Source of the DNA: CAYTEH01 sp964436765
Lineage (GTDB): Bacteria > Patescibacteriota > Gracilibacteria > Peribacterales > Peribacteraceae
Assembly: GCA_964436765.1 (NCBI GenBank)
Contig: CAYTEH010000002.1
Coordinates: forward strand, 1 to 64,000
DNA: 64,000 bases
Direction: 5' to 3'
Every line of letters begins with the position of its first letter. Position 1 is the stretch's first letter. The notes below the pieces were generated by a model. It did not search any database and was not told the DNA's origin. It saw only the letters and a program-made list of their open reading frames with translations. The translations under genes and the position numbers were made by a program. Below, piece by piece: positions 59,551 through 64,000 of the stretch.

Positions 59551-60249
59551 TTATATCCCCAGCCGCTCCCGCATTGCGGGGTTGAAGCCGCTCACGAACT
59601 CGTCGCGCGTCATCTTGGTGATGGTAAGGACGCGCGGCAGGAACGCATGTGCCACTTCCTTCGTTTTCGGATGTTCGGGTCTGTCCAAAATCTTTTCCTC
59701 CTCCCGTTGCAAGAATACGTCGAGATCCTTCTGGGTGGCCGGCGCGCGCCGGAGCCCCATCTCGCCCGCGACGTTGCTCCAGTGGCGGCGGATGCCCTCG
59801 CGCGTGAAGGGCGGTGCCGCGCGCTGCATGTACTTGATCACCGATCCCGCCACCCACATGAACTGCTCCTCCAGATGTTCGTAAATCCGGTGGTCGGCCG
59901 GGTCCGTGATGCCGGCGCGGATGTGTGCCGCATCCACGTCATGCAGCTGCCGCTGCCACGCCGGATCGCTGCGCCGGAACGTGAGCACGGAGCTGCGGAA
60001 AAATTCACCCGTGCCGCCCACGCGGCCGCCCGGGTCACGCTCGTACAGCCCGCGCGCCCTGCTGATGACGTCCTGATGCGCGAATGAGTCGAAGAACGCG
60101 CGCCAGGTGGCTGCCTGCAGCTTGTCGATGCCGCTCGTCACCGCGGCGAGCGCCACCGTTTTGCGGGCGATGATATCGTCCCAACCGCTTTCCAGCCGCG
60201 GGTCGGTCCAGAGCACGTCGCCGCGCATGAGGGGCGGATGGCGCTTCAT
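59551..60249 (-). CDS. Hypothetical protein, possibly MpaB/DUF2236-like
   Basis: 232 residues, soluble, rich in Arg/Asp/His/Trp. The central stretch YEHLEEQFMWVAGSVIKYMQ, then FTREGIRRHWSNVAGEMGLR, loosely recalls DUF2236 oxygenase-like proteins (a heme-binding His in a helical fold), but the match is weak and the protein is short. TATCGT ends 8 nt before the ATG. Convergent with nothing; tRNA-Leu lies downstream. Confidence 0.45.
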   Translation of the reverse strand: MKRHPPLMRGDVLWTDPRLESGWDDIIARKTVALAAVTSGIDKLQAATWRAFFDSFAHQDVISRARGLYERDPGGRVGGTGEFFRSSVLTFRRSDPAWQRQLHDVDAAHIRAGITDPADHRIYEHLEEQFMWVAGSVIKYMQRAAPPFTREGIRRHWSNVAGEMGLRRAPATQKDLDVFLQREEEKILDRPEHPKTKEVAHAFLPRVLTITKMTRDEFVSGFNPAMRERLGI

Positions 60250-60356
60250 ACCGGGGAACGATAATCAGGGAACGGCGTGCTGCCAATCGCATTGCATGAC
60301 AGCCGTCCGCACATCGCACGCGATTGCGCAAATGTCAGCCTCTCACGCTGCGACTG

Positions 60357-60623
60357 TCACGAGTGTCGTTCCAGGTCCTTTGCGATGAGCGTGGCGTTCT
60401 TTCCCGGCGACGCCTTCTGGTTGGCCGTCACTTCGTCGCCGCTCTGCATGGTCGCCTCGATGGCGCCAAGGCCACGCGCCGGCTTTGCCGTGTGCGATGG
60501 ATCGGAATTTTTGACGGGCGAGGCTTTCTTGTTGGCCTGCGCTTCGGTGCCGGAGCTCAGCATCGAATCGAACACGCCGAGGCCGGTGGGGGATTTGGAC
60601 GAGGGAGATGTGGGATCTGCCAT
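60357..60623 (-). CDS. Small protein made of two internal repeats
   Basis: 88 residues from the ATG at 60623. Two imperfect copies of a 30-residue unit: GLGVFDSMLSSGTEAQANKKASP and GLGAIEATMQSGDEVTANQKASP (each shown in part), each ending in PxKN. Low complexity, Ser/Ala/Lys-rich, no signal peptide. No family recognised; may be disordered. It lies 52 nt downstream of the RSH gene on the same strand and may share its transcript. Confidence 0.5.
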   Translation of the reverse strand: MADPTSPSSKSPTGLGVFDSMLSSGTEAQANKKASPVKNSDPSHTAKPARGLGAIEATMQSGDEVTANQKASPGKNATLIAKDLERHS

Positions 60624-60675
60624 AGGAGGTACAGGGGGAAGGATGCATCTGTACGACGGCACAGACGCCGCATCC

Positions 60676-62148
60676 TTACAGGGATGCCGCAGAGGGAGCT
60701 GCTGCCGCCGTTCGGCGTTTGCCATGCACGGCGTCGAGGATGTCCTGGAGCACCGCACGTGACCGCGGCAGATGGCATGCCTGCAGCCAGTCCGGTTTTG
60801 CCAGGGGTGTTCGTGCAAACAGCGCTTCCACCGTATCGCCGTCGCCGAGGAGCGTGTCCGCTCCGCGCACCCGCCCGTTCACGCGGATCCCTTTCAGGTA
60901 TGTGCAGCGTTTGCCATGCACGTGGAGGGCAAAATCGAGGGCGCTCACGGGCCGGCGCAGGTGGTAGAGCGTCCCGTCCCCGCCGAAGATCGCCAGCCTG
61001 TCCTCGCGGTGATACATGCGGAGCGCAGCCGCAAACCGCGTGGGCGAGCGCGTCTCGGCGATCAGACTCTCGAAATTCCGGAACAGGTCCACGCGAGACG
61101 CCGTCACGTGCAGCGCGTACGTCCAGTGCTTGTACGAGGCATGCGCGGCGGGGCCATATTCGCACTCGCGGTCCATTTCCTCGGTGCGTATCTGGATCTC
61201 CACCGGTTGCTCGGTGACGCCCGGGAGCGGGTAGATGACGGTATGGATGGAGCGGTAGCCGTTCTCTTTGGGCGAGCCGATGAAGTCCTTCAGTTTCCCC
61301 GGGATCGGGTGCAGGTTCCCGTGCACGATGCCGAGCGCGCGGTAGCAGTCGGCTTCCGTCTTCACGATGATCCGGAGCGCGAGCCGGTCGGTGAGGTCCT
61401 CGAAGCGCCTCTTTTTGAGGATGATTTTGCGATAGGTGGAATACACGCCCTTGATGCGCGTTGCAATCGCGCAGTCCATGCCCTGCTCCTTCAATTTTTT
61501 CCGGAGGAAGCGTTCGGTGTGGCGCAGGCAGAGCGCGTCCACTTCGCCGTGGGAGGCGATCTTCTTCTGGAGCGCAGCAGCCGTTTTCGGGTGCAGGAAG
61601 CGGAAGCAGAGTTCCTCCATCTCCTCTTTCCACGCATACATGCCGAGCCGCCCGGCGATGCTTCCGTACATGTGCAGCGTCTCGCGTGCGATCTCGGTAC
61701 GCGTGCGTGCGCCGAACCGTTCCAGGTGCCGCACGTCGTTCAGGCGGTGTGCGATGCGAAGCGGCAGCACGCGCGGGTCTGCCGAGAACGCAGCCAGTAC
61801 CGCATCCAGGTCTTTCATGTTCGCATCGATATGCAGCCGTCTGAGCCCGTGCATGGCGCGCGACAGCGCACGTTCGCTTGCCGTGAGGGGCGACTGCTTC
61901 AGTAGCAGTTCGCCGCGTTTCGCAAGGAGGATATCGTGCAGGAGCGCCACGCGTATCAGCGACGGATCATCGGACACTTCGCGAAGCGTCATGGCCACTT
62001 CTGTGCCGTGTTCGGCGTAGTCCAAACCCGTGCGCCGCAGGACGGGCGACAGGTGGTCCCGCATGAAGGAGTAGGTTTTTCGCATCAGCGCACGCTCGTT
62101 CCCGGGCAAGCCTCGAAGCAATTGCGGAGGGCAGGGGCGCGCGGCCAT
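60676..62148 (-). CDS. RelA/SpoT homolog (RSH), synthetase with degraded hydrolase
   Basis: 490 residues from the ATG at 62148 (TATCCT ends 9 nt upstream). N-terminal HD-type region: His in YAEHGTEVA and His-Asp at 71-72 (LLHDILLAKRG), but the usual ED after HDxx is missing and the ADRL Asp is replaced (RIAHRLNDVRHL). Synthetase domain is intact: RIKGVYSTYRKIILKK, DFIGSPKENGYRSIHTVIY, EIQIRTEEMDRECEYGPAAH. A TGS domain follows (GKRCTYLKGIRVNGRVRGAD). So it should make (p)ppGpp but probably cannot degrade it. Lacks the ACT end of long RSH enzymes. Confidence 0.88.
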   Translation of the reverse strand: MAARPCPPQLLRGLPGNERALMRKTYSFMRDHLSPVLRRTGLDYAEHGTEVAMTLREVSDDPSLIRVALLHDILLAKRGELLLKQSPLTASERALSRAMHGLRRLHIDANMKDLDAVLAAFSADPRVLPLRIAHRLNDVRHLERFGARTRTEIARETLHMYGSIAGRLGMYAWKEEMEELCFRFLHPKTAAALQKKIASHGEVDALCLRHTERFLRKKLKEQGMDCAIATRIKGVYSTYRKIILKKRRFEDLTDRLALRIIVKTEADCYRALGIVHGNLHPIPGKLKDFIGSPKENGYRSIHTVIYPLPGVTEQPVEIQIRTEEMDRECEYGPAAHASYKHWTYALHVTASRVDLFRNFESLIAETRSPTRFAAALRMYHREDRLAIFGGDGTLYHLRRPVSALDFALHVHGKRCTYLKGIRVNGRVRGADTLLGDGDTVEALFARTPLAKPDWLQACHLPRSRAVLQDILDAVHGKRRTAAAAPSAASL

Positions 62149-62206
62149 CGTGGTCCGAGGATACATCACCGTGGAGAAAATGGCACCGGATTGTTACACT
62201 GCAGCC

Positions 62207-63136
62207 ATGCCGCTCTCTGTTCTGCTCCGGTCGTCCTATGCTCTCTGCAACCGTCTGAGCAGGCCGCTCGTGGCGGGCGTGCTTGCATTCGGCATCCTCA
62301 CTGCCACGCTGCAGGCGGGGACGTGGGCGCAGGCAGGCGTCCTCCTGATGCAGCAGATGAAGGGGATGGTGAGCACCGAGCGTTACGCGGAGATCGAACG
62401 GCTGATCGCCGGGGATGCCACGGTGAATGCGGAAAAAATCGGAACGGCGCTTTCGACCGAGCTGGATCTGAAACTCAAATCCATGACCCAGACCGAGCAG
62501 ATGCAGTACATCGAGCGCTTGATCGTGGGCATCGTGTCGGGCGCGGGAGCGGTTCTGTGGGCGTTTCTCCTGGGGCTTGTCGCCCTGTTCGTGTTCTCCC
62601 GCTCATACGCGCTCACGCTTGCGGCCCTCGCGCCAAAGACGGTCATCGGCGCGCTGCGCGAGACCGTGAGGAGATTCCCCGGCTTGGCGGGTACGTGGCT
62701 GCTGATGGCGATCGCATCGTGCCTGTGGATGCCCGGCGCGACGTTCCTCCTCGGCTTCGGAAGGCCCGAAATGTTCCTCCTTACCCTGCCGTCGGTCGCG
62801 CTGCCCGTCGCGCTCTACCCGCGTTTCGCGTATGCGCCGGTCATCAGGCTGCAGGAGCATCTTTCCTGCATGCACTGCGTACGCGCGAGTTTTGCGCGCA
62901 CGCGGGGCCGGTGGTGGGTCTCCGCATCGGGCCTTGTGGGCCTGTCGGTCTCGGTGTGGCTTGGGATGACGCTGCTGCGCACATCGCTCCAGCTCCTCGT
63001 CGATTCCGTGCTGCCGTATTCCTTCATGGCGATGATGCTCTACCTGCTTGTGCCGTTCCTGCACCTTGCGGCGTCCGCTTTCCGGGCGTGCGGCCTCGTG
63101 ACGCTCAAGCAGACGTTGGCTCCGGCGGCACGGTGA
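62207..63136 (+). CDS. Polytopic membrane protein, paralog 3
   Basis: 309 residues from the ATG at 62207; TACACT ends 6 nt upstream. About six membrane segments and a soluble helical stretch near residues 50-105. The loop YPRFAYAPVIRLQEHLSCMH, then CVRASFARTRGRWWVSASGL, matches the loops of paralogs 1 and 2. Function unknown. Its 3' end overlaps the next, convergent gene by 32 nt. Confidence 0.65.
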   Translation: MPLSVLLRSSYALCNRLSRPLVAGVLAFGILTATLQAGTWAQAGVLLMQQMKGMVSTERYAEIERLIAGDATVNAEKIGTALSTELDLKLKSMTQTEQMQYIERLIVGIVSGAGAVLWAFLLGLVALFVFSRSYALTLAALAPKTVIGALRETVRRFPGLAGTWLLMAIASCLWMPGATFLLGFGRPEMFLLTLPSVALPVALYPRFAYAPVIRLQEHLSCMHCVRASFARTRGRWWVSASGLVGLSVSVWLGMTLLRTSLQLLVDSVLPYSFMAMMLYLLVPFLHLAASAFRACGLVTLKQTLAPAAR

Positions 63137-63998
63137 GCGTAAGCACGTGGGGATCGCGGTCGGACATGGGGTAATGCCGCACATAGCCGGGCATGGAGGA
63201 ATCGCGTCCGACCTCGCTCACTTTGCCGTGATACGTGAAACCAGCGGATGTGTGGAGCGGTATCAGCCCCGGGCTCGTGAGCGAGAAGACGTTCGCGGTT
63301 TTCCCGTGTCCCGCGTTGATCAGCGCCTGTTTTTTGAGCGGCCCGAATGCCAACCTCCCTGCGCCGTTGCCCATGTAGCCCGACCAGTAGGCCGAAAATT
63401 CCTGCCAGCCGTCTTCGTGCCGGAACAGGGAAAAACCGGTGAGCGGCGAATCGCCCGCTCGCACCACTTCGTGCTCCCGCATGAGGCTGGCGAGCGCAGC
63501 GGGGCTCCTCTTCCGGAAGATGCCTTCGTCGACGTATTTTTGGTAAATCTCTTCGAAAATAGGCTCTTCCACCGGTCGCAGTTTGGAGTACGTCACTTTT
63601 GCGGGGTCGTAGAGCATGGTGCCCTGTCCTTTCCACTGGTTGATTTCGGCGATGATGTTGTCCGTGAGCACGGCTTTGTCCACATGCGGGAGCATGTCTT
63701 TGGCCGTCTGCAACACCGGGCGCATGTGCAGGGCCGCTTCGATGCGCTCGTGCGTTCCCGTCATCACTTTCTGCAGGCTTTCGGTCCCCATCAGCGAGAC
63801 CAGCTTTCCGTCGGTATCGGTGATGCCTCCTTCTTTCCTGAGGAAAAAGACCTCCTGAATTCCCGCACTCCTGTCCCGCGCCAGCCGCACGGCGCCGTCC
63901 AGGTCCGGCTGCAGCAGGATTTTCATATGGAGAGACCGGAGAAAATCGATCGTCTGCTCCAGTGTCTGGAGTGCGGATTGTTCCAGGGAATCCGGCAC
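63105..63998 (-). CDS. Hypothetical protein, possibly GNAT-like, at window edge
   Basis: 297 residues visible from a GTG at 63998; the true start may lie outside the window. The C-terminal third (GYMGNGAGRLAFGPLKKQAL, NVFSLTSPGLIPLHTSAGFT, YHGKV) recalls the end of a GNAT acetyltransferase (alpha4 and the GF strand), but no clear acetyl-CoA loop is seen. Soluble. Function unknown. Confidence 0.5.
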   Translation of the reverse strand: MPDSLEQSALQTLEQTIDFLRSLHMKILLQPDLDGAVRLARDRSAGIQEVFFLRKEGGITDTDGKLVSLMGTESLQKVMTGTHERIEAALHMRPVLQTAKDMLPHVDKAVLTDNIIAEINQWKGQGTMLYDPAKVTYSKLRPVEEPIFEEIYQKYVDEGIFRKRSPAALASLMREHEVVRAGDSPLTGFSLFRHEDGWQEFSAYWSGYMGNGAGRLAFGPLKKQALINAGHGKTANVFSLTSPGLIPLHTSAGFTYHGKVSEVGRDSSMPGYVRHYPMSDRDPHVLTLTVPPEPTSA

Positions 63999-64000
63999 AA

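Overview
The window is a GC-rich bacterial chromosome segment (near 60 % GC by eye), read with the standard code (TGA is a normal stop, e.g. at the end of rplN). Its core is a single plus-strand ribosomal superoperon from rplC to rpsI (2660-22680). Absence of rpmD (L30), a zinc-type S14, a short-LID Adk and low-complexity tails on several ribosomal proteins point to a Candidate Phyla Radiation (Patescibacteria) organism. Peregrinibacteria is my best guess, but this is inference without a 16S gene.

Layout. 1-2334: small unknown genes and a methyltransferase. 2334-22680: rplC-rplD-rplW-rplB-rpsS-rplV-rpsC-rplP-rpmC-rpsQ-rplN-rplX-rplE-rpsN-rpsH-rplF-rplR-rpsE, then an insertion of an unknown gene, a DJ-1/PfpI gene and an opposite-strand SLH-CAP surface protein, then rplO-secY-(small gene)-adk-map-infA-rpmJ-rpsM-rpsK-rpsD-rpoA-rplQ-rplM-rpsI. 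22882-29103: a caspase-like protein with a small partner, a small unknown gene with its own promoter and terminator, a TMTC-like membrane/TPR protein, an SLH protein and a class IV aminotransferase. 29412-32072: a copper/thiol module (DsbA-like protein, HMA-transmembrane-cupredoxin fusion, secreted Cys protein). 32275-41872: tRNA-Thr, dprA, two paralogous membrane proteins, a band-7 protein, tpiA, rpiB, an AEC transporter, rpe, a DUF192 lipoprotein and purC. 42064-53721: an envelope glycosylation cluster (GT2, five large GT-C-type or PMT-type membrane proteins, an epimerase). 53804-63998: ftsH, two tandem repeat-led cassettes, purB, tRNA-Leu, an RSH (p)ppGpp synthetase with a degraded hydrolase domain, a third membrane paralog and an edge gene.

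Three signals run through the window. (1) At about twenty starts a TANNNT -10-like hexamer lies only 6-9 nt before the start codon, so leaderless mRNAs look normal, and genes inside operons generally lack a Shine-Dalgarno and follow pyrimidine-rich tracts. A second promoter class (TTGC plus two A/T bases, 17 nt, a TATAAT-like box) drives five mostly small or surface genes. (2) Several families of short palindromic repeats fill the intergenic spaces, enter two coding regions and lie beside partial tRNA copies; their arms change in sequence but stay complementary. (3) The two tandem cassettes at 55782-57870 share a promoter and a leader that folds the same way with compensatory changes, and encode distant paralogs. 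This is the best candidate for an undescribed system.
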